DNA from: Shinisaurus crocodilurus
Taxonomy: Eukaryota > Chordata > Lepidosauria > Squamata > Shinisauridae
Length of the DNA stretch: 64,000 bases
Assembly (NCBI GenBank): GCA_021292165.1
Contig: CM037878.1
Coordinates: 289,712,971-289,776,970, forward strand
Direction: 5' to 3'
In this document: piece after piece, positions 1 to 11,395 of the stretch
Layout: the number at the start of each line of letters is the position of its first letter
Position numbering within the stretch: the first letter of the stretch is position 1
Program-made: the position numbers and the translations under genes
Notes under the pieces: generated by a model
Databases searched by the model: none
The model's input: the letters and a program-made list of their open reading frames with translations, nothing else
Told to the model about the DNA's origin: nothing

Positions 1-59
1 GTACTGCCCACCCCACTGCCGATCAGTCTCCCTTCCTGAGCTGATGGAGGTGGTCTTAG

Positions 60-780
60 ATTTAGTGTTCAGAACTTCAGGATGATTGTTCTGGGGGCTC
101 TCATCCACCGTATCCGGGATAGCTCTAGATTTCATGGCCACTATGACAACAATGGGGCAGTCCCAACATGTTATTTGCCAAACAGACATAGAAAGGCACA
201 CTTTTGAGTTGGTTTTCTCAACCAGGCAGGAAGAGAATAGACTGATAGTGGGGGATTTTGTGGCAACACTCTAGTTGTGGTCAGATCACTTCCTGCTGAG
301 GTTTAGACTTTTGGTGGCCTTACTCCACTGGCAAGAATGGGGGATTTATTAAAATGGTCCACCCAAAGAGGGTATTGGATTCTGAAGAATTCATGTAGGC
401 TTTGGGGATTTTCCAGATAGTAGGGCCGGTGTTCCTGTTGAAGCATTGTTGCTCTGTGTGAAGTGGAGATGACTCAGGTGGATGACCTGATTGTGCCCAA
501 GCATCCTCTTCCACTGAGCAGGGGGCAATGAAGCAAGTCAGGAGACACCCAGAATATAGCTTATAGGAGTTCTCTCTGGCAGGGAAGTGTGGGGCAAGCT
601 CCCCGGAGCTACTCCCTTTTTGGCCAATAGATGAGGCCAGGTTAGTCTCCCCCTTGCTGCAATGTTCTTTCCAGGAGGCAAGGGGTGCAGCCTCCCAGTA
701 GCCTCTGGTTTTCAGGCCGATGGATAAGTCCAGAGTGTGCCGCTCCTCAGTTCTACAGTCCTGGGGCAACTTTTGAAGTT
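60..780 (+). pseudogene. L2/CR1-clade LINE fragment, end of endonuclease and linker
   Basis: Degenerate LINE ORF2 remnant on the plus strand. Translation shows the endonuclease-terminal motif SDHFLLRF starting at base 281, preceded by HTFELVF and followed near base 370 by KRVLDSEEF, which resembles the linker after the endonuclease in L2-type LINEs. In a live element this enzyme nicks target DNA for target-primed reverse transcription. Stops and frameshifts interrupt it throughout and no reverse transcriptase follows, so it is inert. The 149-codon antisense frame at 320-769 is a shadow. The upstream limit may lie outside the window. Confidence 0.55.
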
Positions 781-961
781 AGTGCCCAGAAGAAACAAGA
801 TATGGTTCATCAGAATAGTTCACTTGACTGTTGAGATTACTCATGAGTAGAGTAAGGATTTCTTGCAAAGGTTAGCAGCACAAGTAGCACACGCAAAAGT
901 GTCCTCTTGAACATCTTTCTATCTCCAGATATAGCTGACTTAACCATATTAAATGTGCTGC

Positions 962-1130
962 AGAGGGGGGAAACCACAAGATGTAGTGATGGCCACCAAT
1001 TTCAATGGCTTTAAAAGGGTATTAGACAAATTCATTGAGGATATGGCTATCAATAGCTATTAGTCCTGATGGCTATATGCTTCTTCTAGTATCAGAGGCA
1101 CTCTGTATTGCTAGACACAATTATAACTTT
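962..1130 (+). mobile_element. CR1/L3-like LINE 3' region fragment
   Basis: Contains the phrase 'gatgtagtgatggccacc' followed by a run ending in 'agtcctgatggctat', which recurs inverted at 15.7 and 59.3 kb. This is the 3' part of ORF2 and start of the 3' UTR of a CR1-type LINE distinct from the copy at 2.5-4.3 kb. It is truncated at both ends. Confidence 0.6.
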
Positions 1131-1571
1131 GGCAGCACGTCTAAAAGGCTTGGGGTCAAATATTGGTTCCAGTTATTAGAAGTCATTGAGTCATTTAATA
1201 TTCTCAAATAAATAGGAAATTAAGCGATGACATTGGGGGGAAACCTTGTAACGCTCCGCACCTTCCACAATGCATGTCATCAGAATCCCTCCACTTTTAT
1301 CACTACTGAATCAAAACTCACATTTGGTCTCTTTATACCATAAAGTTTATGGAGTCTATTGCAACATGGAGGCCTTCACCAAAATGACTGACACATCCAT
1401 GAATTTAACTAATGGGATTTTCGTGATGCATTCTTGACTTGTAATGTGGCTTAATGCTGTTTGACAATGAGGCAGATCAAAACATTCTGATAATGCTTAT
1501 TAGAAATATTATTTCAACAGACCTTAAGTATTTAGAACATGTTTGTGTTATTTGTCTGGTTGCCTGTGGCA
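1131..1571. other. Unassigned AT-rich stretch
   Basis: No open frame, hairpin or repeat family that I recognise. It may be old LINE sequence or unique DNA. Confidence 0.4.
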
Positions 1572-1795
1572 ATTAAACTTTTCCCCAGGGAATTCTTTGT
1601 AAACTGGAAGAGTTGATTCATGCTTTGTATGCAGAAGGTCCCAGACTCCATTCCCTGCATCTCCTGGTAGGGCTGGAAAAATTCCTACCTGAAACCCTGG
1701 AGAGCCATTACTGCAAGTCAGTGTTGAGAACACTGGGATAGATGGACCAATGGCCTGACTTGGTATAAAGCAGCTTCCATTGTCCTGTGGGACAA
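1572..1795 (+). mobile_element. tRNA-derived SINE (type B), degenerate
   Basis: tRNA-like head around 'ttgtatgcagaaggtccc' with a weak B-box, then a body reading 'ccctggagagccattactg' and a 3' part 'ggcctgacttggtataaag'. The same order of blocks recurs at 19.45, 47.4, 51.6 and 54.1 kb. RNA polymerase III would have transcribed the live element; it is moved by a LINE in trans. This copy is old and its promoter boxes are damaged. Confidence 0.65.
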
Positions 1796-2094
1796 TCACA
1801 TTTTTGTGGATACACACAAATATTTACCTGCAAGGCAGATTTTATAATTTCCATATCAAATGTTGTTTGATGTTGTTCTAGCACAGAAATGCATAGGTAG
1901 CAACATGCACACTCCATCTTCATGGTTACCCTCTTGCTTATATTTCTTAAAAAGACCTCTCCCTCTCGGAAGAGAGTATTACTCATCTGTCAAGGTAAAT
2001 AAAGGTTCCAGCAGGACTGGGCAAAAGCAAAGAAGGCTCATTTTGAAATATATAGTCAGCCACAGGGCCACAGTAGTCTGGAATATTTCAGCAG

Positions 2095-2495
2095 CATGCA
2101 ATTAAAATGGTGCATTTCACATGGCAGAGATCAAGTGAACCTCTTGAGGAAGAGCATTCCACAGCCAGGTGCCACCACTGAAAATGTCCTCTCCCCCCCC
2201 GGTAGCCCCCAGCTGCACCTTACTTGGTGGGGGCACCCCAAGAGGGGCCCTCTAAAGATGATCTCAAAGTCCAAAGAAAGGTACTGGTGGGAGGAGTCAA
2301 TCCCTCAAGTAACTTGGTCCCAAGACATTAAGGGCTTCGGAGGTCAAAACCAGCACTTTGCATTGGGCCCAGATACAGAAGGGAAGCCAGTGCAGATGAT
2401 GAAGCAGCGGCATAATATGATCAAATCATCCAGGCCAAGTCAGCAATCCTGCAGGGTCTAGTTTGAACTAATTCAAGTTTCTGGACTATTTTTGG
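2095..2495 (-). pseudogene. L2-like LINE ORF2 C-terminal fragment
   Basis: Read on the minus strand this stretch matches in order the C-terminal region of the L2 copies at 10.2-11.4 and 33.2-34.8 kb: a 'cactggcttccc' block, 'ctgggcccaatgcaaagtg', then a 'tggctgtggaatgct' block. Stops are frequent. A CR1 begins directly beyond its right edge at about 2523. The 121-codon plus-strand frame here is an antisense shadow. Confidence 0.6.
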
Positions 2496-2522
2496 AGGCG
2501 GTCTCACATCACGTGGTTCAAG

Positions 2523-4273
2523 CTACGCAATGAGGATGGCAAATTGATAACAGAAGACAAAGAAAAGGCAGAAATGTTCAATTCCTACTTCGGCTCGGTC
2601 TTCTCCCAAAAGAGGGTCGATGACCCCCCTGGCAAACCTGAAGTACAGACTGAAGGGGCAGGATTGCAGCTTGAGATTGATAGGCAAATGGTCAAGGAGC
2701 ACCTGATTACTCTGAACGAGTTTAAATCTCCAGGGCCTGATGAGCTGCATCCTAGAGTAATAAAGGAACTGGCAGAAGAACTCTCAGAACCACTGTGTAT
2801 TATCTTTGAGAAATCATGGAGGACAGGTGAAGTGCCAGATGACTGGAGTAGGGCAAACGTTGTTCCCATCTTCAAAAAGGGCAAGAAGGAGGAACCTGGC
2901 CAGTCAGTCTGACATCAATCCCTGGGAAAATTTTGGAGCAGGTTATTTAAAAAGTCAGTCTGCAAGCACCTAGAAAACAATGCAGTGATTACTAGAAGCC
3001 AGCATGGATTTGTCAAGAACAAATCCTGCCAGACTAATCTGATCTCATTTTTTGATCGGGTAACCTCCCTTGTGGACTGTGGGAATGCTGTGGACATCAT
3101 ATATCTGGACTTCAGCAAAGCTTTCGACAAAGTGCCTCATGATATCCTGATTAGCAAGCTAGCTAAAAGTGGGCTGGATGAAACAACTATTAGGTGGATC
3201 CACAGCTGGCTACAGAATCGGACTCAAAGAGTGCTTATCAATGGTTCCTTCTTACAACTGGGGAGAGGTAACGAGCGGGGTACCACAGGGCTCGGTCCTG
3301 GGCCCAGTGCTCTTCAACATTTTTATTAATGACTTGGATGAGGAGGTGCAGCGAATGCTTATCAGATTTGCAGATGACACAAAGTTGGGTGGAACAGCTA
3401 ATACTCTGGAAGACAGAAACAAAATTCAAAGTGACCTCGATAGGTTGGAGCGCTGGGCCAAAAACAACAGAATGAAATTTAATAGGGATAAATGCCAAGT
3501 GCTGCACCTAGGGAGAGGAAACCAAATGCAGAGTTACAGAATGGGGAACACTTGGCTCAACAATACCACAAGGGAGAAGGATCTTGGAATTGTAGTAGAT
3601 CACAAACTGAATATGAGCCAGCAATGCGATGTGGCTGCAAAGAAGGGAAATGCTATTTTGGGCTGCATTAATAGAAGTATTGCTTCCAAATCACGTGAAG
3701 TGATAATTCCCCTTTACTCAGGCACTGGTTAGGCCTCATCTTGAGTACTGCGTCCAGTTCTGGGCACCACACTTTAAGAAGGACGTAGACAAACTGGTGG
3801 AGAGGGTTCAGAGGAGGGCAACAAGGATGATAAAGGGACTGGAAACAAGGCCCTATGAGGAGAGACTGAAAGAACTGGGCATTTAAAAGGCATGTTTAGC
3901 CTTCAGAAGTGGAGGCTGAGGGGAGATATGATAGCACTCTTCCAGTACTTAAAGGGTTGTCACACAGAGGAGGGCCAGAATCTCTTCTCGATCATCCCAG
4001 TTTGCAGGACACGGAATAATGGGCTCAAATTACAGGAACCCAGATTCCACTTAAATATCAGGAAAAATTTCCTGACGGTCAGAGCAATAAGACAATGGAA
4101 CCTACTACCTAGGGAGGTGGTGGGCTCTCCCACTCTGGAGGCATTCAAGGATGCAGCTGGACTGGCCATCTGTCAGGGATGCTTTGATCTGGATTCCTGC
4201 AGTTGAGAGCAGGGGGTTGGACTCGATGGCCTTGTAGGCCCCTTCCAACTCTACTTTTCTATGATTCTATGAT
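2523..4273 (+). pseudogene. CR1 LINE ORF2 reverse transcriptase, frameshifted, with 3' end
   Basis: 5'-truncated CR1 retrotransposon. Reverse transcriptase blocks appear in order: SPGPDELHPRVIKEL (about 2726-2770), YLDFSKAFDKVPHDI (about 3100-3145), GVPQGSVLGPVLFN (3278-3320) and the catalytic box FADD (3367-3378), which carries F where many relatives have Y. The C-terminal part continues to about 4206. Frame changes occur near 2905, 3265, 3725 and 3890, so no working enzyme is made. The 3' end carries the block 'gttggactcgatggccttg' and finishes in the octamer repeat ATTCTATG (4253-4273) typical of CR1. It is close in sequence to the 58.7-kb copy, so this subfamily is fairly young here. Confidence 0.93.
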
Positions 4274-7200
4274 CACCCGTTTCTCCCAGAGCCCAGAACT
4301 TAGGGCAGAGGTAGAGTCTGATATTTCCATAAAATAAAAACTGCACAAGCACACCACTTTGTCTCTAAACTGTTAATTTTAGCAGTTAACAATGAGGATT
4401 TGGGAAAGAAATGATGACTTAAGAGAATGGCAGTAACATGGATGAAGAGGCAGCTGACCAATATCAGCGTGTCTTTCAAAAGAAAAGGGCAAAGGGTGGG
4501 GAGGGGAGAGGAACTCTTTGAAATCGCCCAAGCAACAGAATAATGCTGCAGAATTATTAGCAAATTCAGCAGTCCTCTTGTTTCATCAATAACAGATACT
4601 GCAAAAAAAACCTGGTTGTATAAGGAGCACCTATGTCATTCATGCCTAGTACATCACACATACCCACTCAAAGATCTGATGAGGTAACCAGGAAAAGAAT
4701 AATTCATATTTCATGTCGCACTCTGCAAGGCAGGTTTATAAATTATGTATCCCCAAAGTCTGAAAACATAAGATGGCAGGAACTAACCTGCTATACTTTG
4801 GGTGTTCATGCTAATGACTGATTTGTTAACACTCTAAATGAATATTCTAAAGTAAATATTCGGAAACCTGAGGCATGTTTGCACATACCCTTAATGCATG
4901 GATAAAAGCAGTGCCAAACCTATTCCCAGATCATCATCATTCCTATAACACAGTAACAAATGGATCAGATTTTCCAACTTCATTTCTACATGCCTACCCA
5001 CCCAACCCTACAACAGATCATCAGCATTTCCACCATGAGATTAGGGGGTTAGAAATGGAAAGCTGACCATGGCCATCCACTGAATGCAGAGTTGAGCTGG
5101 ACAAATGCTAGGAGAGGGACGGGTTCTTACGCTAGCAAAGCCCATTTCAGGCACAGGAGAGAACAGAGTGGTTGGCCTAGCAAGCCGGGCTTGGCATAAA
5201 TACAAGAAACCTGACCTTCTACCCTTGCCTAGAGCATAGCATGTTCTGCTCACTGCATATTGGGCACCAACTTCTCCACCTTAAGCCACCCTGAGCTGAA
5301 GGTCATCCAGGTCTAGATTCAGGTTCAGGTAGCCCCCCACCATGTGTAGATAATTAGCCATGATCAATTAAACAATTAGATAAGCTTTTTGGATGGGGAC
5401 AGTGTCGGAATAGTGATGGCAGGGGATCACACCCAAAAAATTCCAAGCTTAGGGTTAATTTGTTTTTGGAGTTTTAAAAGCAGTTATTAGGTAGAACAGG
5501 AAGGGTGCAGAGCTAATGCTCCAGAGCTAATGCTCCGGATTAGCTGATGCTGTGGAAGCATCAGAGAGCCTTGGGTACAAACAGGGGTCAGAAGGGGGGA
5601 AGTTGCCTAGCAGCTAAACAGAGCCAAGTAAATTTCCTTTTTATCCTGGTTTCTTGTGTATAAAAATACTAGAATGTTCATTATGTTCTATAGTAGTAGT
5701 GGTTTCATTGTTGGGAGCCTGGACAGATTCGCTCTGTTTTATACAACTGGTCACTTGGTCTGGAGACGGCAGGTCTTTTCTGAGCAACTTTTCCTTTAAA
5801 CACCAAACTGAAGGCAATTGCTCCATCCAGGGACTTCAGAGAAGGCCTGACATTTAAAACCAGCATCTGGATGTGCACAAATGATATTTCAGGTTTATTT
5901 ATTTTTTTAAAATTCCCTGACATCTTCCTTGAACCATCTTCAATTGTCTTCAAGGAAGCAAATCATCATCTAAAGTTTTCTCCTTGAATGCAAAGAATTT
6001 TTTTCTGCTGATAACATGAAGAAAACAACACTGTTGTCACTGTTACACTCTTCTAAAATGCACAGAACCAACACACATTCTCCAAGCACCTCCATCATCC
6101 TGAAGGAAAAGCTCAACCCGTTCATATGCCTGTTAAGGAGCACTTACTGCCTGCCACGTGTGAAAATGACCAAAATTCCGGCAGCCACTGAACTCATCTG
6201 TAGTCAGAATGTGTTTTTATCACCATATCAGCTGCAGCCACTGCCAGCTCTGACAACAGCTGAATGCATCTTGGCAGAATGCCTCAAATTACTGCCGACT
6301 AAAAGCACTTAAACCATCCTCCTGGAGCTTGACATGACAAATAAAGCAATGATTCATAACTGAATTACAGCGAAGCTCTCTAGAAGGCAACAAATGTCCT
6401 GTTGAGGAGAACAGCTCAGTCATCCCTTCACAGAGCTGAAAGGGAAAAGGAACCCAAGGATCTTCCACTGGCGTGACAGGAGAGGCAGCCCTGGGAGGAA
6501 GGGAATGCTCACACCCAGGGCACTTTCGCAGGAAGGGAGGGAATGGAAATAAGCTAATGCAGGAGCAACACCCCCAAACTCTTTCCTTCTGTGAGACTTC
6601 ATTAAATTAGGCTTTGAGGCACATAGCTGAAAGCAGTGTGTTCAAATAAGTTGTAAGATGAGCTAGTCCACCTCCAGGCAAATGCCAGCAGCTCACTGAT
6701 GGCTTCCACCAGCACCACAGTTCTGGGTGAAACATTGTCTTATGATGCACCACATGCACTATAAGAAGTAACATGGCAGCCAGGACTAAGGTGCTGGAAG
6801 CCACCATGAGTGGGAGAAAATGGTTAGCATGGAATGGTACACAAGAGAAAATGGCAGGCATGGAAGGAGAAGAGGTAAAGAGTGACTGAGGCACAGGGGG
6901 CCTGGTGTGACACCATGGGTTTCCTACTGAGGGACGTGGGCTTAGGGGGTCATGAAAAGGAAAGCTTTTATGCAAAAGCAAAGCAATGGAAGGAATCCCT
7001 GGAAGAGGGAGCTGCAACACATTGCCCAAAGACCGCATACGGCTGCCAGTCATTATTTTACCACCCAGGATCTCTCCACAATCCCACATTTTCATTCTTC
7101 AACAGGAGCATTCTAATCTTTTTTTTTTTTTTTTTAATTTCTGCTTGGAAATGTAGTGACAAGATGCACTGACTGAGAAACTATAAAGTAAATAAAGAAA

Positions 7201-7339
7201 AGGCAGAGTTCATCTTTGAGACCTGATAATTCTCAAACCCATCTTGTGATTTTTGAGAAAGTCCATATTAATAATCTCTGATTAAGAATCTTGCAGAATA
7301 AATATGACATGCCCACCATCAGAGCATGACACCCACTGC
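4274..7339. other. 3-kb stretch without recognisable genes
   Basis: No reading frame with family resemblance. A 14-bp direct tandem duplication (agagctaatgctcc, 5509-5536) and a T-run near 7120-7137 are the only visible structures. Probably unique or deeply decayed DNA. Confidence 0.45.
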
Positions 7340-7824
7340 AATGACCTAGTTCACACATAATGAGAACCCATGGTTTATTTAACCCATGGGATGTTGAATT
7401 CTGGGAGGTTGTGATGTGCAAACCCAGCCATGCTAACAAACCATCGTCTGTTAACCAGGAACAACACAGAAAGAAAACCCATTGTTTGTTGTTTGGTTGT
7501 GAACTCTGGGTTATTTAAGCAATGGGTTGTTACTACGTGTAAACCCAAAACCATGGATTGTTTTGCGAGGCTACATAGGCAGCAGGCAAGAGTGATTTAA
7601 AAAAACCAAAAAACAGCTGTTCTACATGCCAGTGCTACGCTGCCTCAAAAGCATTTAGGATACAGGGAGGGAGCAAGTAAAGGAGAGGGAAACAAACAAT
7701 CCAGAGACTGAGAAACCAAACCATGGTTTGTTGGATCATCTGCTAAATGATGGGTAGGGCAACAAAACATGGGTTAGCCAGGGGTTAAATAAATCATGGG
7801 TTAAGCATTATGTGCCAGGTCATT
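7340..7824. mobile_element. MITE-like DNA element with terminal inverted repeats
   Basis: Left end AATGACCTAG then cacacataatg; the right end is its inverted counterpart (cattatgtgccaggtcatt). The interior is built from inverted and direct copies of AACCCATGG / CCATGGTTTGTT-like words. It is about 485 bp with no coding capacity. A related, better-bounded copy lies at 25756-25996. No clear target duplication is visible here, so the superfamily is not fixed from this copy. Confidence 0.65.
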
Positions 7825-8267
7825 TTCTCTTTAACGTTTTAATCACATTATATACTCAAGGCAACATACAAGCAAAATATTAAAATCAAATTATAAAAAT
7901 ATGCAAACCCACAACCTAATAAAACACATTACAAAAACAGCAAAAGAGTTCACTAGAAAACCTAGCTGTTACAAACCTAAGAAAATTATTTTCACCTGAC
8001 ACCTGAAAATGATATAAATTAAATTAGAGCCCTTGTGGGCCTCCTTGGAAAGGCTTCTCCATGAAAGTGGTGCCACTGCTGAAAAAGCTCTGTACCAAAC
8101 TCCCAGTGAAAGACCAGTACTAGAAGCAAGAATTTAAAGAATGGGGCAATTCATAGCAGAGAAGATGCTGCTGTAAATATTCTGTCCCCTGACCAGTTGG
8201 GATTTTATACCTAATGGGCACATATTAGTTTAGATGTGGCAGTATATTCTCAGTCGCTGGAATGTTC

Positions 8268-8390
8268 ATAAACATAAGAGCAGCCCTTAAGGATCAGACC
8301 AAGCATCTATCTGGTCTAGCATCCCGTTTCCAACTACAGCCAGACAAATGCTTTCCAGGAAACCCATGGGAGTAGCCTTTTCCTGTACAA
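8268..8390 (-). mobile_element. CR1/L3-like LINE 3' end fragment
   Basis: Minus-strand copy of the 3' terminal region seen at 53.2 and 41.9 kb: 'aacataagagcagcc', then 'ggatcagaccaag' and 'tctggtctagcatcc'. Truncated and diverged. Confidence 0.6.
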
Positions 8391-8409
8391 ACCTGCCAGA
8401 TGTTGAATA

Positions 8410-8644
8410 TAGGCAGTTCCCGAGTTAAGAACAGTCCGACTTACAGACAACCCATACTTAAGAATGGACTTCTGGGTTCCCCGATGCTACGTCGTTTACA
8501 TAAGAGTACATAGCGTAGTATACTATGCAATTGCGTAAATGCCGATTTTAACATGTAGAATGCTATGCTGTTCTGACCTACATACAAATTCGTCTTAAAG
8601 ACATTCTTAAGAACGGAACTCGTTCGTAACCTGGGGACTGCCTG
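8410..8644. mobile_element. Tc1/mariner (Tigger-like) MITE flanked by TA
   Basis: A 235-bp element with inverted ends: left TAGGCAGTTCCCGAGTTA, right inverted form CAGGCAGTCCCCAGGTTACG. TA dinucleotides flank it at 8408-8409 and 8645-8646, as expected for Tc1/mariner insertion. It has no coding capacity, so it would have relied on a transposase in trans. The Tigger/pogo assignment rests on remembered terminal sequence and is less certain than the structure. Confidence 0.75.
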
Positions 8645-8699
8645 TATTCCAGAGAAGCCCTTCTCTCTTTGCTGCCAACATCTGATGTGCATTTGGCAG

Positions 8700-8940
8700 G
8701 AATTCAAGGAAGGGACTTCTCAGTGGTTGTACCCAGACTTTGGAATTCTCTACTGAGGAAGGCTCTTATCTATCCCTTTGATGATGACCTTCCACCAGCA
8801 GGCTAAACCCTATTTAAACAGGCATTTGGCCAACTGAGCTGATTCTTTCTTCTATGTTTTTAATCCATATTTTTTAATTTATGTTTTTACTGGCTGCCTT
8901 TTTTCCTGTTATCTTACAGTTTATACAGCCCAAAGATTGC
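8700..8940 (+). mobile_element. L2-like LINE 3' end fragment
   Basis: Shows 'tggaattctctactgagg', 'aggcatttggcca', then a T-rich 3' UTR ending near 'acagcccaaagattg'. This is the same order as the L2 3' regions at 34.5 and 52.9 kb. Old and truncated. Confidence 0.45.
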
Positions 8941-9330
8941 TAAAATAGGTTTGCAGCTTGCCACTTACATAGGGATGAGCAGCAGTTGATCCCAGGCGAG
9001 CACTTAAGTGGTAAACCAGCCAAAGTGCTACCAGACACATTTGCAGCTCAAGAGAGGCAGCAGTGGGTAATTCTGCCCTTTCTATCTTGTCTTTCAAGGC
9101 AGAAGAAACTCCTGGAGACTTGGAAAGGTATCTGAAGAACTAAGTCACACAGAAGTGACAACAAGATGATATTCTGGGGCAAAGTGACATTGAAAATTAT
9201 CAAGGTTCTGGGTGCAGACAGATACACCTGAAAGCAAGATCAAGTGTGAAATAATCTAACACAAATATAAAGCTTGTAACTAAAATTGGCTTCCTTACAG
9301 GAGGATTGGACTGTAAGAACATCTTGCCTA

Positions 9331-9520
9331 CCTGTAACTATGGTTCTTCAAGTGGTCATCTGTGAACTCACATATATGGTGAGTTTGTGCATGTCATTTG
9401 GAACTTTCTAGAGCTGAACAAAGTTTAGGTGGGAGTCCTGCCCACCTCCTCCGGGTGTGGCTCCCGCCTGCCTCTCAGTTCTGAGTCCATCACAGCAGAG
9501 GAATAAAAGAAGGTGAGGCA
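9331..9520 (-). repeat. DIRS copy A right inverted terminal repeat
   Basis: Plus-strand sequence containing 'catttggaactttctagag', 'aggtgggagtcctgcccac' and 'ggctcccgcctgcctctcag' aligns with the reverse complement of 12590-12750. By eye identity is high over about 150 bp with two short gaps. Confidence 0.85.
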
Positions 9521-9527
9521 TTGCAAA

Positions 9528-9615
9528 TTCACAGATGACCACTCGAAGAACCATAGTTACAGGTAAGCAATCTGTCCTCCTTTAGTGCGGTTTCTGTGAC
9601 ACACACATATGAGTA
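9528..9615 (-). repeat. DIRS copy A internal complementary region
   Basis: 'cacagatgaccactcgaag' followed by 'aaccatagttacaggtaag' is the reverse complement of the outer end at 9331-9368. The adjacent 'gtttctgtgacacacacat' resembles the inverted outer end of the left terminal repeat near 12706-12735. Pairing with both ends is the hallmark used for DIRS circle formation. Confidence 0.8.
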
Positions 9616-9630
9616 CGTAACTGAAAAGTA

Positions 9631-9859
9631 CAGTGTGGCGTAGTGGTGAGAGTGTTGGACTGGGACTCGGGAGATCCTGGGTTCTAGTCCCCGCTCAGCC
9701 ATGAAACTCACTGGGTGACTTTGGGCCAGTCACTGACTCTCAGCCTAACCTACCTTGCAGGGTTGTTGTGAGGATAAAATGGAGAGGAGGAGGATTATGT
9801 AAGCCGCCTTGGGTTCCTTGCAGGAAAAAAGGCGGGGTGTATAAATATAATAAATAAAT
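9631..9859 (+). mobile_element. tRNA-derived SINE (type A), near full length, inside DIRS copy A
   Basis: The head carries an A-box-like TGGCGTAGTGGT and a B-box-like GGTTCTAGTCC. The body reads 'ctcactgggtgactttggg', then 'cctaacctacc', and the 3' end is 'tataaatataataaataaa'. A 7-bp duplication AAAAGTA flanks it (9624-9630 and 9860-9866). Pol III transcribed, LINE mobilised. One of the best preserved copies here. Confidence 0.92.
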
Positions 9860-9867
9860 AAAAGTAA

Positions 9868-10083
9868 GATGCTTACCAGAGGAGGGAGCTGTCACTACGA
9901 AAATTGCAGAGAGCACTGCCCAGCCAAAGGATGCATCCACCCAAGCCCTGATGTCGAGGCAGTAATGTTTGATAAAAGAAGATGGCTGAGCCCAAGCTGC
10001 AGCACTGCACAACTGTGGGAGTGGAATGTCCCTGAGGAAAGCAGTGGAGGATGCTACGGCCCTCATTGAATGGCCCCATACAT
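9868..10083 (-). pseudogene. DIRS tyrosine recombinase C-terminal part (copy A)
   Basis: The minus-strand frame reads a box HSMRAVASS (HSTR in copy B; the first His and the Arg belong to the catalytic set of tyrosine recombinases), then LCSAAAWAQPSSFIKHYCLD, which contains the presumed nucleophile Tyr within FIKHY. Copy B at 53878-54083 shows the same order. The product would cut and rejoin DNA via a 3'-phosphotyrosine bond to integrate the circular cDNA. Here the gene is separated from its N-terminal half by two insertions and has a Met where copy B has Thr in HSTR. Non-functional. Confidence 0.85.
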
Positions 10084-10097
10084 GTAAAGTGGTCAGA

Positions 10098-10226
10098 ACA
10101 AGCAGGGTCAGGCCTGGTTATTACTTGGATGGGAGACCCCTCCTCTAGTTTCCTGTGTTGAGCAGGGGGTTGGACTCGATAGCCTTGTAGGCTCCTTCCA
10201 ACTCTATGATCTATGAAATCTATGAA
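10098..10226 (+). mobile_element. 5S rRNA-derived SINE with CR1-type tail (5'-truncated)
   Basis: Contains 'agcagggtcaggcctggtta' and 'ttacttggatgggagacc', matching the internal promoter half of 5S rRNA, joined to 'ggggttggactcgatagcc', a CR1 3' block. It ends in CTATGATCTATGAAATCTAT. The 5' part is lost. It abuts the minus-strand L2 at about 10227. Confidence 0.88.
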
Positions 10227-11395
10227 ACCCATTTCATTTATTACATGTCTATACTGCCCAATAGCCACAGCTCTCTGAGCAATTTACAAAGATTGAAACC
10301 TTGAAAACACATTATAAAAACCATATACATACAAACAAACATATAAACATACAACACAGAAAGAGACACACATATATCTAAAAACAATTTTGAACAATCA
10401 ACAACAAGAAAAATTAAAGACCTGATTAAAACCTCATCATATGCTGCTAAATGCCTGAGAGAAGAAAGTCTTAACCCTGGCGCCAAAAAGATAACAATGT
10501 TGGCGCCAGGCGGGCCTCATCAGGGAGATAATTCCATAATTGGGAGGGCCACCACCAAGAAGGCCCTCTCCCTCGTTGTTGCCTTCTGAGCCTCCCTCAG
10601 AGGAGGCACCTGAACAAGGGCCTTAGATGACGAATGTAGTGTTCATGCCAGGAGAGGCACTCCATCAGGTATTGTGGTCCCGAGCCCTGTAAGGCTTTAT
10701 AGGTTAAAACCAGTACCTTGAATTGGGCTTGGAAACATGCAAGCAGCCCAGTGCAAGAGGGTCAGAATCAGTGTTATATGTTCAGACCTTCTGGTTCCTC
10801 TTATCAACCTGGCAGCTGTGTTTTGCACAAACTGCAGCTTCTGAACCGTCTTCAAAAGCAGCCCATGTACAGCACATTGTAGTAATCTAGCTTGGAGGTT
10901 ACCATAGCATAGACAAGTGAAGCTAGATTATTCCTGTCCAAATAGAGGTGTGACTGGGCCACCAACTGAAGCTGGTAGAAGGCACTCCATGCCACTGAGG
11001 CCGCCTGAGCCTCAAGTGACAAAGATGGCTCCAGGAGAACCCCCAAGCTACAAACTCGCTCTTTCAGGGGGGGTGTAACCCCATTCAGAACAGCTTGAGC
11101 ACCTTCCATCCGGTCAGAAGAACCGCCCACTGACAACATCTGTCTTGTCTGGATTGAGTTTCAGTTTATTAGCCCGCATCCAGTCCATTGTAGCTGCCAG
11201 GCACCGATCTAGCACATCCATAGCCTCACCTGATGAAGATGAAAAGGAGAAATAGAACTGTGTGTCATCAGCATACCGATGACAGCACACTTCAAAACTC
11301 TGGATGACCAGAGTTGGTAAAATGCAAGTTGCTAAGTGAGGAAAATAGTTCACACAACCCATTTGGCAATGTGCTGTGAAGACACGGGGCATTCC
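10227..11395 (-). pseudogene. L2 LINE reverse transcriptase C-terminal half, inserted in DIRS copy A
   Basis: The minus-strand translation shows the catalytic box in RYADDTQFYFSF, followed by MRANKLKLNPDKTDV and LKERVCSLGVLLEPSLSLEA. It then continues through the same C-terminal blocks as the L2 at 33.2 kb. The 3' end near 10231 carries the terminal hairpin word TATTGGGCAGTAT. YADD is retained but a frameshift falls after PDKTDV near 11125 and more decay follows. It splits the DIRS recombinase gene. Confidence 0.88.

Noticed and set aside
320..769. 149-codon minus-strand frame, longest at the left edge
   Set aside because: Lies antisense to a recognisable LINE endonuclease/linker remnant and has no family resemblance.
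7340..7824. Assignment of the AACCCATGG-rich MITE to hAT
   Set aside because: No 8-bp duplication visible; the related 25.8-kb copy has TAA flanks, pointing elsewhere.
9631..9705. tRNA gene
   Set aside because: A- and B-box-like words exist but no acceptor stem closes, and the same head recurs with a common SINE body.
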